A stretch of DNA of 64,000 nt, from NCBI GenBank assembly GCA_964479045.1, contig CAYZJI010000004.1, positions 62,001 through 126,000 of the forward strand. The letters are read 5' to 3'. Positions within the stretch are counted from its first letter, which is position 1; the number at the start of each line of letters is the position of its first letter. The translations under genes and the position numbers were made by a program. This document shows, piece by piece, positions 33,478-42,429 of this stretch. Under the pieces are notes generated by a model. That model was given only the letters and a program-made list of their open reading frames with translations. It had not been told where the DNA came from and did no database searches. Source of the stretch: 2-02-FULL-47-50 sp964479045. Its GTDB lineage: Bacteria > Pseudomonadota > Gammaproteobacteria > Eutrophobiales > Eutrophobiaceae.

Positions 33478-34357
33478 TTACAAGAAAATCCTGTATCAGT
33501 TATTGAACCTCATCTGGATCGGGGTGCTGGTAATCGTCGGGTATCATATCTATGAAAACGCTGCACCGGTCTGGCAGAAAATCGGGGAGGTCAGATACGC
33601 TTATCTGATAATCGGCATGGTTACCGGAGTGGTATTCACATTCCCTTCAGTGTGGATCCTCAACGATTACCTGGAAAAGTATCATCTGCAGAAGGGATAT
33701 GCCGTTTCCTGTTATCTGATGTTTGTCCCGGCAATCGGGAAATATATTCCGGGGAAGATCTGGGTGGCCGGCAGTTTCATGATTCATGCCGGCAAACTGG
33801 GCAACATATCCGCACAGGATGCTCTGGTGTTCCAGATTTATTATCAGTTGACAGGTATTGCCGGTACGCTGCTGTTACTGGTGTCCGGCTATGTGTACGG
33901 TCATGAAGCATTTTATTCATGGACCTATCTGGTGGCCGCAATCGTGATTATCGGCGGTATGTTCGTGCTGATCATTTATTTCAGGGGGAAAACCGGTGGC
34001 AGAAAGCTGGACATCAATGCTGTTTCGATCGCGAAACACATCGCTGCCATCACCATACAGAAAATCCTCAGGGGCATATCATTACTGGTATTTCTGTGTG
34101 CGTTTACGGATGTCGAACACTATGTGGATGTATTTTATGCTTATGTCGTTGCGATGCAGGCTGGTGTACTGGCATTTTTCGCACCTGCCGGTCTGGGTGT
34201 TACCGAAGGCGTTTACATGGTGATCCTGTCCCCGGTCAGTGGTGCCGAACTGGCCATACTGGTGGCGCTCGTATCCAGACTATGGAGCACAGCGCTGGAT
34301 TTTCTGCTGGCGCTTACCGGGATTACAGTGCGGCGGCTGTTTCTCGCTGATTCCTGA
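33470..34357 (+). CDS. LPG-synthase-TM/UPF0104-type integral membrane protein
   Basis: A 295-residue polytopic protein (seven to eight helices) of the UPF0104 / lysylphosphatidylglycerol-synthase transmembrane family. The segments VPAIGKYIPGKIW and FFAPAGLGVTEGVYMVIL (typically xPxGxGVxE) are characteristic. Family members are often found in glycan and glycolipid loci and are suspected lipid flippases. It is the last gene of the plus-strand glycan operon and converges with a minus-strand methyltransferase six bases further on. Confidence 0.8.
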   Translation: MADYKKILYQLLNLIWIGVLVIVGYHIYENAAPVWQKIGEVRYAYLIIGMVTGVVFTFPSVWILNDYLEKYHLQKGYAVSCYLMFVPAIGKYIPGKIWVAGSFMIHAGKLGNISAQDALVFQIYYQLTGIAGTLLLLVSGYVYGHEAFYSWTYLVAAIVIIGGMFVLIIYFRGKTGGRKLDINAVSIAKHIAAITIQKILRGISLLVFLCAFTDVEHYVDVFYAYVVAMQAGVLAFFAPAGLGVTEGVYMVILSPVSGAELAILVALVSRLWSTALDFLLALTGITVRRLFLADS

Positions 34358-34363
34358 ACCTGC

Positions 34364-35131
34364 TTATGTTCGTTCGATTACCATCCATCTATGTATGGTA
34401 AAAGTATCAAGAACATGAAGTGTAATGTCGAGCCTGCGTATCAGGCTGAGCAAGGGTCTTTGTAATACAGGCACTTTGCCCAGTATCATCAACAGGGGGA
34501 TCAGCAGGGAAAACACCGGCATGCCGCCGGATTTGAGTATTTTGCAATGATTACCCTGCGCCAGCCCGGTATATTGACTGCGGCTGAATCCGTGTCCACC
34601 GGTGGATTTGCGTCGGGCAGAGGGTTTGATCAGGGCAACGGTGCGGAGGAACTCTTCACCCGGATCAATAAACAGGGCCCGTCCGCCGGGTTTCAGTAGC
34701 ATTATGATGTCATCGAAAACTTTCCGGCGTGATTCAATGTCAACGTACATTAAAGCTGTGACGGCAAGCAATCCATCAAATGACGGTGGACAGAATGGCG
34801 GGGAAGTTATCGTGCCGCAGGCTACAGCTGCTCCGGTATTTTGCCGGTACATGCCACAGTAATTCCATGATAAATCCAGCCCGGTAATTTCAATGTCCGG
34901 ACGTTCTTTTTTCATAAGCGTGGTCAGGCGTCCATAGCCACAACCCAGGTCGATAATTGCGGAATTGGGTTTCATCCCGGTCAGAAAATATTTACTGATG
35001 AGGGCCCGGTGAAACTCATGTATGTAGTTATTAAGCGAATCCGGAAGGCCCTGAAACAGCACGCTGCTGATAGTACTGCCTTTTTCCGCAGCCCGTTTTT
35101 CCCATGCAGACCTGAGTTCGGAATCAGACAC
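34364..35131 (-). CDS. Class I SAM-dependent methyltransferase
   Basis: A 255-residue protein with motif I AIIDLGCGYGRLTTLM (about 61-76), motif II ITGLDLSWN, and FDGLLAVTALMYV / LLKPGGRALFIDPGEEF. The C-terminal 100 residues include a hydrophobic stretch (LLIPLLMILGKVPVLQRPLL). It is the third methyltransferase of the cluster and lies 19 bases downstream of the DegT aminotransferase on the same strand, so it may modify the amino sugar made by that pathway. The substrate cannot be read from the sequence. Confidence 0.82.
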   Translation of the reverse strand: MSDSELRSAWEKRAAEKGSTISSVLFQGLPDSLNNYIHEFHRALISKYFLTGMKPNSAIIDLGCGYGRLTTLMKKERPDIEITGLDLSWNYCGMYRQNTGAAVACGTITSPPFCPPSFDGLLAVTALMYVDIESRRKVFDDIIMLLKPGGRALFIDPGEEFLRTVALIKPSARRKSTGGHGFSRSQYTGLAQGNHCKILKSGGMPVFSLLIPLLMILGKVPVLQRPLLSLIRRLDITLHVLDTFTIHRWMVIERT

Positions 35132-35150
35132 GATAAATATATGATTTGTG

Positions 35151-36305
35151 TCAGCTGATGACGGACTTCACAGCATCAATGACATCTGCCACGTCCTGAT
35201 CGTTCATTGCAGGAGTCAGTGACAGGCTGGCCGTCCTCCTGCCAATGTCCCGGGCCACCGGATAATGATCGGCATTCCAGCCCAGAGCGCGTTGGTAATA
35301 ATCATGTTCGGGCAGGCTCAGGTAATGAACCCCAACGCCGATTTTGCGCGTACTCATTTCATTCAGGAACTGATCGCGGGTGATACCTGCAAGACGTTCA
35401 TCAATCAGCAGCGTGTACAGATGAAAAGCATGCTTTGTTCCTGTCTGTGCCGCAGCAGGTCTGCCCACAGGCAGGTTATGAAATGCATCCTGATACAGGT
35501 CCCATATTTTCTGCCGGTGCAGCCAGTTCTTCTCAACCCGGGCCAGTTGATGTATGCCAATGGCTGCCTGCAGATCCATCATGTTGTATTTGAAGCCGCA
35601 ATCCACAACCTGGTAATGCTTGTAACCTTCATCGCTGAAACGCTTCCAGGCATCTTTGGACATGCCATGTAACGCCAGCCGTCTGATTTTGCTGATGTCT
35701 TCGGCAGATTTTGCCATGACCATTCCGCCTTCTCCAGTCACCACATTTTTCGTGACGTAAAAACTGAAACAGCCAAAGTCCCCGAACGTACCGGCTTTGT
35801 TGCCCTTATATTCTGTTTCTATGGCATGGGCGCAATCTTCAATCACTTTCAGATTGTGCTTGCGGGCAATGCTCATGATGGCATCCATGTCACACGGGCG
35901 TCCGGCGAAATGCACAGGCAGGATCGCGCGTGTTCTGGGCGTGATCACGGCCTCAATAAGATCGGGATTGATATTCATGCTTTCGGGTTCGACATCCGCC
36001 AGCACCGGCGTGGCGCCGGCATGGATAATGGCATTCACCGTGGCACAAAAAGTCAGTGGGGTGGTTATCACCTCATCGCCAGGGCCCAGGCCAGCAGCCA
36101 GCAGGCTGAGATGCAATGCGGCCGTGCAGGAATTGACCGCAGCGACAAGAGATGTCGCTGTGTTATTGTAACGGGCAAAATCAGCTTCAAAGCGGGCTAC
36201 CTTCGGGCCGGTTCCCAGCCAGCCCGAGCGTAATGTGTCCACCACCTCATCTATTTCATCGTCTTCAATGCGTGGCGATCCGAATACGAGAAATTTGTCA
36301 CGCAT
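35151..36305 (-). CDS. DegT/DnrJ/EryC1/StrS-family sugar aminotransferase
   Basis: A 384-residue PLP-dependent enzyme. Typical features are GWLGTGPKVARFE, VAAVNSCTAALHLSL, GPGDEVITTPLTFCATVNAI, LPVHFAGRPCDMDAI, VIEDCAHAIETEYKG and the Schiff-base Lys in FYVTKNVVTGEGGM. Such enzymes add an amino group to a nucleotide 4-keto (or 3-keto) 6-deoxysugar. With dTDP-glucose 4,6-dehydratase encoded next door, a dTDP-4-amino-4,6-dideoxyhexose is the natural guess. No acyltransferase to finish the sugar is seen in the window. Confidence 0.9.
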   Translation of the reverse strand: MRDKFLVFGSPRIEDDEIDEVVDTLRSGWLGTGPKVARFEADFARYNNTATSLVAAVNSCTAALHLSLLAAGLGPGDEVITTPLTFCATVNAIIHAGATPVLADVEPESMNINPDLIEAVITPRTRAILPVHFAGRPCDMDAIMSIARKHNLKVIEDCAHAIETEYKGNKAGTFGDFGCFSFYVTKNVVTGEGGMVMAKSAEDISKIRRLALHGMSKDAWKRFSDEGYKHYQVVDCGFKYNMMDLQAAIGIHQLARVEKNWLHRQKIWDLYQDAFHNLPVGRPAAAQTGTKHAFHLYTLLIDERLAGITRDQFLNEMSTRKIGVGVHYLSLPEHDYYQRALGWNADHYPVARDIGRRTASLSLTPAMNDQDVADVIDAVKSVIS

Positions 36306-36362
36306 GCGCAGATAATCTCCGGATTCCGGGCTGGTCTGATTTAATCCGGGTTTCCATACAAT

Positions 36363-37442
36363 TCATGTATTGTTGAGCCCCAGTCTTTCGCCGGTGTAGG
36401 CCTGATCCGTAACGAGAGTACACCAATCCTGATTTTGCAGATACCACAGAACTGTTTCGCGCAAACCCCGGACAAAATCATATTCAGGTTTCCATTTCAG
36501 TTCCGCGGATATTTTTGAGGAATCCATGGCGTAGCGTTTGTCATGACCGGGGCGGTCAGTGACAAAGGTTATCAGTTGATGATGTGGCCTGCAGGGTGAG
36601 TCCGGTAACAGTTCATCCAGCAAGATGCATATCGCAGCAACAACATCATTGTTGGATTTCTCGCAATTGCCGCCAATATTGTAACTTTCCCCGATTCTTC
36701 CATGTTGCAGGACCTGTAACAGTGCGTTCACGTGGTCCTCAACAAAGAGCCAGTCACGTATATTTTTGCCGTCGCCATAGACAGGCAGTTTTTCGCCCCT
36801 GATGGCCTTGGTAATCATGAGCGGAATGAGCTTTTCCGGGAATTGCCAGGGACCGTAATTATTCGAGCAATTACTCAACACCACCGGCAATCCATAGGTA
36901 TGATGCCAGGTACGGGCCAGATGATCCGAAGCTGCCTTGCTGGCGGAGTAGGGTGAATTCGGGGCATAGGGAGTTTGTTCATGAAATTTACTTTCATCGA
37001 ACGGCAGTGAGCCGAATACTTCATCCGTTGAAACATGATGAAATCTGAAATGGTCCTGTTTCGATTTTGAGAGATTACTCCAGTATCTTCGTGCGGCCTG
37101 TAACAAGCTGTACGTTCCGTTTATATTGCTGTGGATAAAAGTATCCGGGCTGTCTATGGACCGATCGACATGCGACTCGGCGGCAAGATGCATAACAGCA
37201 TCCGGCCTGAAATCGTTGAACAGCCGGTTGATACTTACATGGTCACAAATATCGGTTTGTGAAAACTCATACCGGTCTCTGGGCAATTTCTCCAGATCCC
37301 GGATGGTGTGCCGGCTGCCGGGAAATACCAGCTTGTCGATATTCAGTACACACATCCCGGTCTGTTGCAGCAGGAAACGTATGAGGTTCGAACCGATAAA
37401 ACCGGCGCCGCCTGTGACGATAATACGCAAAGGTTGGGCCAT
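36363..37442 (-). CDS. rfbB: dTDP-glucose 4,6-dehydratase
   Basis: A 359-residue extended SDR enzyme turning dTDP-glucose into dTDP-4-keto-6-deoxyglucose. The NAD-binding motif is GGAGFIGSN near the N-terminus. HLAAESHVDRSID and HVSTDEVFG are characteristic of RmlB, and the catalytic Tyr-Lys pair is in YSASKAASD. IRDWLFVEDHVNAL and YNIGG follow. I chose the ATG at 37442, two bases after the suhB stop, over a GTG six codons earlier. The enzyme feeds the DegT aminotransferase downstream. RmlA, which makes dTDP-glucose, is not in the window. Confidence 0.93.
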   Translation of the reverse strand: MAQPLRIIVTGGAGFIGSNLIRFLLQQTGMCVLNIDKLVFPGSRHTIRDLEKLPRDRYEFSQTDICDHVSINRLFNDFRPDAVMHLAAESHVDRSIDSPDTFIHSNINGTYSLLQAARRYWSNLSKSKQDHFRFHHVSTDEVFGSLPFDESKFHEQTPYAPNSPYSASKAASDHLARTWHHTYGLPVVLSNCSNNYGPWQFPEKLIPLMITKAIRGEKLPVYGDGKNIRDWLFVEDHVNALLQVLQHGRIGESYNIGGNCEKSNNDVVAAICILLDELLPDSPCRPHHQLITFVTDRPGHDKRYAMDSSKISAELKWKPEYDFVRGLRETVLWYLQNQDWCTLVTDQAYTGERLGLNNT

Positions 37443-37443
37443 A

Positions 37444-38232
37444 TTAATTTTCAGCAACACCGGACAGCATGAGCTGCTTCATTTCTTCGAGTATGAGAGG
37501 ATTGGCCGATATGATATTCCCGCTGGAGAGATAATCCACGGCTGGATGAATGGCGGAAACGACACCGCCGGCCTCCTCTATGAGCAAAGCGCCGGCGGCG
37601 ATGTCCCACGGCTTCAGACCGAATTCCCAGAAGCCATCAAGACGGCCACAGGCAACATAGGCCAGATCCAGTGCGGCTGAACCGGCGCGGCGGATGCCGG
37701 CGGTCAACGGAAAAAGTTTTTTCAGGATCTCCGTGTATTGTTCGAGGTCCGCATTTTCGCGGAAGGGGAAACCGGTTCCGAGCAATGCACCTTGCAGGTG
37801 CTTGCGTTTGCTGACACGGATACGCCGATCATTCAGATAGGCGCCCTCGCCGCGGCTGGTGGTGAAAAGTTCCTGGCGCAAAGGGTCGTAGACCACACCT
37901 TGCACGAGTTTGTCCTTGTGCCGTAAGGCAATGGACACAGCATAATGAGGAAAACCATGCAGAAAATTGGTGGTGCCATCCAGCGGGTCAATAATCCACA
38001 CATAGTCGCTTTTGCCCTGCGTGCCGCTCTCTTCTGCATGTATGGCGTGTTTGGGATAGGCCTTGAGGATGGTGTCAATAATGACGGCCTCCGCCTGCCG
38101 ATCCACTTCGGTGACAAAATCATTTTTGCCCTTTTCATTCGAGGACAAATCCTGTGCGTGATCAACTTGCCGTATAATCACATTCCCGGCGGCACGTGCC
38201 GCACGGATGGCAATATTGAGCATGGGATGCAT
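37444..38232 (-). CDS. suhB: Inositol-1-monophosphatase family protein SuhB
   Basis: A 262-residue Mg/Li-sensitive phosphatase-fold protein. Metal-binding motifs are HAEESG, WIIDPLDGTTNFLHGFP and the C-terminal WDIAAGALLIEEAGG. In E. coli SuhB also joins the rRNA antitermination complex. It is divergent from trmJ, the conserved order. Here it is followed closely by rfbB, so the sugar genes may be driven by the suhB promoter. Confidence 0.95.
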   Translation of the reverse strand: MHPMLNIAIRAARAAGNVIIRQVDHAQDLSSNEKGKNDFVTEVDRQAEAVIIDTILKAYPKHAIHAEESGTQGKSDYVWIIDPLDGTTNFLHGFPHYAVSIALRHKDKLVQGVVYDPLRQELFTTSRGEGAYLNDRRIRVSKRKHLQGALLGTGFPFRENADLEQYTEILKKLFPLTAGIRRAGSAALDLAYVACGRLDGFWEFGLKPWDIAAGALLIEEAGGVVSAIHPAVDYLSSGNIISANPLILEEMKQLMLSGVAEN

Positions 38233-38306
38233 GGTGGATTCCTTGTGGTGTTGGGCCGTTATTGTAAATCAGGACAGCAATTTTACCGAGACTGTTACAC
38301 AAGATT

Positions 38307-39053
38307 ATGTTGATTGAAACCGTTGCCCGGAACCTGCGCATCGTGATGGTGGAGACCAGCCATCCGGGAAATATCGGCGCCACCGCACGGGCCATGAAAA
38401 ACATGGGGCAGCACCGTCTGTATCTGGTGAATCCGGCGATATTTCCATCCTCCGAAGCTACCGCACGGGCCACCGGCGCGGATGATATTCTGGAACAGGC
38501 TGTCATCTGTCAATCGCTGCAGGACGCCGTGCAGGATTGCGCCATGGTCGTTGCCACCACCGCCCGGCAGCGCACAGTCCCCTGGCCGGAGCGTACTCCG
38601 CGCGAATGTGCGGTCGACATACTCACGACAACTCAATCTGAACAGGTGGCCATTGTATTCGGCCGCGAGAATTCCGGCCTCAACAATCACGAGCTGGAGT
38701 TGTGCAACCTGGTTTTGCGTATACCGACAGTTGCCTACAGTTCACTGAATGTTTCGGCCGCCGTATTACTGATTTGCTATGAAATCATGGAAGCCTGCCG
38801 CACGCTGGAACCGGAAGTGCCGGTTGACCCGCGTAAACCGCTCGCCACCATGGAGCAGATGCAGTTTTTTTATGAGTATCTGGAAGAGTGCATGCAGGCC
38901 ATCGGATATTATGCACCGCAGGTGCCGCACAGCATCATGCGCAAGATCAAACGCCTGTTCAACAAGGCACAGATGGATCGGGATGAAATGAATATCCTGC
39001 GCGGGTTTCTTGCCGCCATGCGGGAGGCGGTACAGAACAAAAAAGATCAGTGA
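38307..39053 (+). CDS. trmJ: tRNA (cytidine/uridine-2'-O-)-methyltransferase TrmJ
   Basis: A 248-residue SPOUT-fold enzyme that methylates the ribose of nucleotide 32 in the tRNA anticodon loop. VMVETSHPGNIGATARAMKNMG, TTARQRTVPWPERTPREC, VFGRENSGLNNHELELCN and YSSLNVSAAV are family motifs that form the knotted SAM site. A C-terminal helical extension (about 165-248) matches E. coli TrmJ. It overlaps the convergent purM gene by seven bases. Confidence 0.95.
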   Translation: MLIETVARNLRIVMVETSHPGNIGATARAMKNMGQHRLYLVNPAIFPSSEATARATGADDILEQAVICQSLQDAVQDCAMVVATTARQRTVPWPERTPRECAVDILTTTQSEQVAIVFGRENSGLNNHELELCNLVLRIPTVAYSSLNVSAAVLLICYEIMEACRTLEPEVPVDPRKPLATMEQMQFFYEYLEECMQAIGYYAPQVPHSIMRKIKRLFNKAQMDRDEMNILRGFLAAMREAVQNKKDQ

Positions 39054-40102
39054 GAGCCTGTAAATTGCACACGATGTGAATCACCACTGTGTGCATCAAT
39101 ACGGCCGATGATCCAAGCCGTTTCACCGGAAGCAGTCAGTGTGCGTAAAGCAGTGTCTTTATCTTTTTTATCGACACACACCACCATGCCGACGCCACAG
39201 TTAAAGGTGCGATACATTTCCTGTATTTCCACATTGCCCTGCTTGCGCAACCATTCAAAGATTGGGGACAGGCGCCATGTGCCGGTGTCCAGCACGGCGC
39301 ATACCTGTTCGGGAAGTACGCGTGGAATATTTTCAAGTAAACCGCCGCCCGTGATATGAGCTATTGCTTTTACCTGCACGCTCTCCATCAGTTTCAATAT
39401 GGACTGCACATAGAGCCGTGTCGGCGCAAGCAGGAGTGTACCTATCGGTTTGCCATGCAACGATGTGTCGAGAGCCGTGTTGCTGTCGCGCAGGATTTTC
39501 CGGATGAGTGAATAACCATTCGAATGCGGGCCGCTGGAACCCAATGCGATCAGTACATCTCCGGGATTCACCGAATGTCCATTAATAATTTGATCGCGCT
39601 CCACCGCGCCCACGGCAAAGCCGGCCAGATCATAATCACCTTCATGATAGACGCCGGGCATCTCCGCTGTTTCGCCTCCAATCAATGCGCAACCGGAAGC
39701 GCGGCAGCCATCGGCAATACCGGAAATCACGGTAGCAGCCACATCCACATCGAGTTTGCCGCAGGCGAAATAATCCAGAAAGAACAACGGCCGGGCACCC
39801 TGTACGATCAGATCGTTTACACACATGGCCACCAGATCAATGCCGATGGTGCCATGCTGCCGCATTTCAATCGCGAGTTTGAGTTTGGTGCCGACACCAT
39901 CGGTACCGGAAACGAGGACCGGGTCTTTATAGCCGAAGCGGGAGAGATCGAACAATGCGCCGAAACCACCCAGTCCTTCCATCACACCGGCATTACGCGT
40001 GGCAGCAGCGGCCGATTTGATTCGTTCCACCAGCGCGTTACCACGATCGATACTCACACCGGCATCGGCGTAGCTGGTTTTCTTGTCCTGTGATCCAGTC
40101 AT
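39047..40102 (-). CDS. purM: Phosphoribosylformylglycinamidine cyclo-ligase (AIR synthetase)
   Basis: A 351-residue purine-pathway enzyme that closes the imidazole ring using ATP. YADAGVSIDRGNALVERIK is the canonical start. GTDGVGTKLKLA, DLVAMCVNDL, GGETAEMPGVY, GSSGPHSNGYSL and HITGGGLLENIPRVLP mark the ATP- and substrate-binding regions. Its divergent partner is the DUF2066 gene, as in many gammaproteobacteria, where purN usually follows purM but is not seen here. Confidence 0.97.
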   Translation of the reverse strand: MTGSQDKKTSYADAGVSIDRGNALVERIKSAAAATRNAGVMEGLGGFGALFDLSRFGYKDPVLVSGTDGVGTKLKLAIEMRQHGTIGIDLVAMCVNDLIVQGARPLFFLDYFACGKLDVDVAATVISGIADGCRASGCALIGGETAEMPGVYHEGDYDLAGFAVGAVERDQIINGHSVNPGDVLIALGSSGPHSNGYSLIRKILRDSNTALDTSLHGKPIGTLLLAPTRLYVQSILKLMESVQVKAIAHITGGGLLENIPRVLPEQVCAVLDTGTWRLSPIFEWLRKQGNVEIQEMYRTFNCGVGMVVCVDKKDKDTALRTLTASGETAWIIGRIDAHSGDSHRVQFTGSH

Positions 40103-40181
40103 GGGTCATGCATACTAGCGGGCTGGGCGGACTGCCGCAATCCTTGACTTGCCGACCGTACTTCAATAGCTTGCCTGCATC

Positions 40182-41237
40182 ATGTTGAAAAAAGCGTTAT
40201 TCATATTCTGTCTGGCCTGTGGCTGGATGCCGGCCGCATTTGCCGTCCCGGTTTCCGGTCTGTACGAGGCGGAAGTGCCGGTACCGGATCAGTCCCAGGA
40301 AAGCTATAAAAAAGGCCTCTCAGCAGCCCTGCTGCAAACACTCATTAAACTCAGTGGTGATCGTGGCGTACAGGGTCGGCAGGGGGTTGCAGAATTGTTG
40401 CGGCAACCCGAGCAATATCTTCAACAATACAAATACCGTAACAAACCGGTGTTTCAGGATAATCAACTGAGCCTCGAGCAGCAGTTGCACCTTTGGGCCA
40501 GCTTCAATCCCAACACGCTGGATCAGGCGTTGCGCAATCTCGGTGTTCCGGTCTGGGGCCGTCTGCGTCCGGCAACTCTGGTGTGGCTGGTTGTGGGCGA
40601 TGGTGAACAACGCCAATTCATTGGTCTCGAAGATGCTGCCGGCTATACCGCCATGCTGGATAATCAATCCCAGACACGTGGCATTCCTCTGGTACATCCC
40701 TTGCTCGACGCAGAGGACACAGAATCCGTGAAAGCAGCGGATGTCTGGGGCGGGTTTCTCGAACCGATCAAACAGGCTTCAGTGCGTTATGGTGCGGACG
40801 CGATCCTTGCCGGCAGCGTTACCCAGGCCGGTGCCGATGCATGGCAAGGCAAATGGACATTGATCATTCAGGACGAACCGGTGACATGGAACACCAATGG
40901 AGAAGGGCCGGGCGCTGTACTGCGTGAAGCTATCGATCAACTCACAGACCGGCTGGCCAATCGTTACAGTCAGGTCGCACCGGCCGGAGAAGCGCCGGGC
41001 ACGGTTGAGGTTGTCGTGCAGGACATCAGTGACTTCGAACAATACTCAAAGGTGCTGAAATATCTGCGTACCCTGAATTCAGTCGAGCGGGTGGATGTCA
41101 AGGCCGTGGAAGCAGGGCAGGTAACCTTCACTCTCACCACGGCGGGCGGAGACATCGTGATTCAGCGCGCCATACAACTCGGACGTATACTGGAATCCAT
41201 GACTGGCGGCGGCAGTCCGTACCGTTTGATACGCTGA
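40182..41237 (+). CDS. DUF2066-family exported protein
   Basis: A 351-residue protein with an N-terminal signal peptide (MLKKALFIFCLACGWMPAAFA, cut before VPVSG). Family features include LYEAEVPVPDQSQESYKKGL, LWVVVGDGEQRQFIG-like LVWLVVGDGEQRQFIG, and GIPLVHPLLDAED. The function is unknown. The conserved place between purM and the permease/hda pair suggests a periplasmic or envelope role. The assignment rests on neighbourhood and on these motifs. A palindromic repeat lies just downstream. Confidence 0.85.
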   Translation: MLKKALFIFCLACGWMPAAFAVPVSGLYEAEVPVPDQSQESYKKGLSAALLQTLIKLSGDRGVQGRQGVAELLRQPEQYLQQYKYRNKPVFQDNQLSLEQQLHLWASFNPNTLDQALRNLGVPVWGRLRPATLVWLVVGDGEQRQFIGLEDAAGYTAMLDNQSQTRGIPLVHPLLDAEDTESVKAADVWGGFLEPIKQASVRYGADAILAGSVTQAGADAWQGKWTLIIQDEPVTWNTNGEGPGAVLREAIDQLTDRLANRYSQVAPAGEAPGTVEVVVQDISDFEQYSKVLKYLRTLNSVERVDVKAVEAGQVTFTLTTAGGDIVIQRAIQLGRILESMTGGGSPYRLIR

Positions 41238-41261
41238 GACAAGGCTGGATCAGCTATGTTT

Positions 41262-41332
41262 TGTCATTTCGAACGCAGGGAGAAATCCTTGTATCAGGCA
41301 AAAGCAGATTTCTCGTTACACTCGAAATGACA
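41262..41332. repeat. Dispersed palindromic repeat, copy A
   Basis: TGTCATTTCGA (41262-41272) is matched by the inverse TCGAAATGACA at 41322-41332, with an inner inverted pair GAGAAATC / GATTTCTC. A second copy of the same design occurs at 59489-59581. It resembles the short palindromic intergenic repeats common in many bacterial genomes and could fold into a stable hairpin between the DUF2066 gene and the permease gene. Confidence 0.9.
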
Positions 41333-41361
41333 GTTATTCAGAATTTCCTTAGGGTAATGGC

Positions 41362-42429
41362 ATGACTGACGCACAAAAGTGGTTGATCTTTGGTGGAGTG
41401 GTTTTCACCGGCTGGCTTTTGTATCTGCTGGCACCAGTGCTTACTCCTTTTGTGATGGCTGCATTACTCGCCTATCTTGGCGACCCCATCGTGGACCGGC
41501 TGGAGCGGGTGAGGATCAAACGCATCCATTTTTCCCGTACATTTGCGGTGATCATTGTTTTTGCCACGATGATCATCTTTGCACTGATCCTGTTATTTAT
41601 ACTCATTCCGCTCATTCAGAAACAATTCGCGGCCTTCGCACGTGTCCTGCCGCAGTTTATCACATGGTTGCAGGAGAACCTTTTGCCCCGGCTGGGTGAT
41701 GCTTTTGGTTTCGATCCTGCCATTATCAATCTTGAATTGGCCAAACAGACACTCGCCGGTAACTGGCAGGATGTCGGCAGTGTGGCGAAACATCTGTTTA
41801 TCAAAATCACACAGTCAGGACAGATGGTGTTTGCGTGGCTCGCTTATCTGTTGCTCATCCCGGTCGTCACCTTTTACCTGCTGCGTGACTGGGATCACTT
41901 GCTGGTAAAACTACAGGGTCTGATACCACGCAGTCAGCTGCCATTGCTCAGGAAATTGTCACGTGAATGTGATGAAGTGCTCTCGGAATTCCTGCGAGGT
42001 CAGTTGCTGGTGATGATGGCGTTGGGCGTGATCTATACCATCGGGTTGTGGATAGTCGGCATCGAATTCGCGTTGTTGATCGGTATGCTCGCCGGAGTGG
42101 TCAGTTTCGTACCTTATCTTGGTTTGTTTGTCGGCATCATTGTGGCCGGCATCGCGGCACTGGTCCAGTTTGGCGATGTTGTGCACATCGTTTATGTTGT
42201 GCCGGTGTTCGTGGTGGGCCAGATGATTGAAGGCATGGTGTTGTCGCCGTGGCTGGTCGGGGATCGTATCGGTCTGCATCCGGTCGCGGTGATTTTTGCA
42301 GTGATGGCCGGCGGCCAGTTGTTCGGATTCTTCGGTGTACTGCTGGCATTACCGGTGGCTGCTGTGATAGTAGTGTTGTTGCGCTATGTGCACGATCGCT
42401 ACATCGAAAGCAGTCTCTACACGCCATGA
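41362..42429 (+). CDS. AI-2E/PerM family permease
   Basis: A 355-residue polytopic membrane protein of the AI-2E transporter family (PF01594). It has about eight helices, LAPVLTPFVMAALLAYLGDPIVDRLE at the start and the C-terminal VVFGQMIEG-type segment FVVGQMIEGMVLSPWLVGD followed by LHPVAVIFAVMAGGQLFGFFGVLLALP. Homologues export small molecules or Na+/Li+ ions; the substrate here is unknown. Its stop overlaps the hda ATG (ATGA). Confidence 0.92.
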   Translation: MTDAQKWLIFGGVVFTGWLLYLLAPVLTPFVMAALLAYLGDPIVDRLERVRIKRIHFSRTFAVIIVFATMIIFALILLFILIPLIQKQFAAFARVLPQFITWLQENLLPRLGDAFGFDPAIINLELAKQTLAGNWQDVGSVAKHLFIKITQSGQMVFAWLAYLLLIPVVTFYLLRDWDHLLVKLQGLIPRSQLPLLRKLSRECDEVLSEFLRGQLLVMMALGVIYTIGLWIVGIEFALLIGMLAGVVSFVPYLGLFVGIIVAGIAALVQFGDVVHIVYVVPVFVVGQMIEGMVLSPWLVGDRIGLHPVAVIFAVMAGGQLFGFFGVLLALPVAAVIVVLLRYVHDRYIESSLYTP

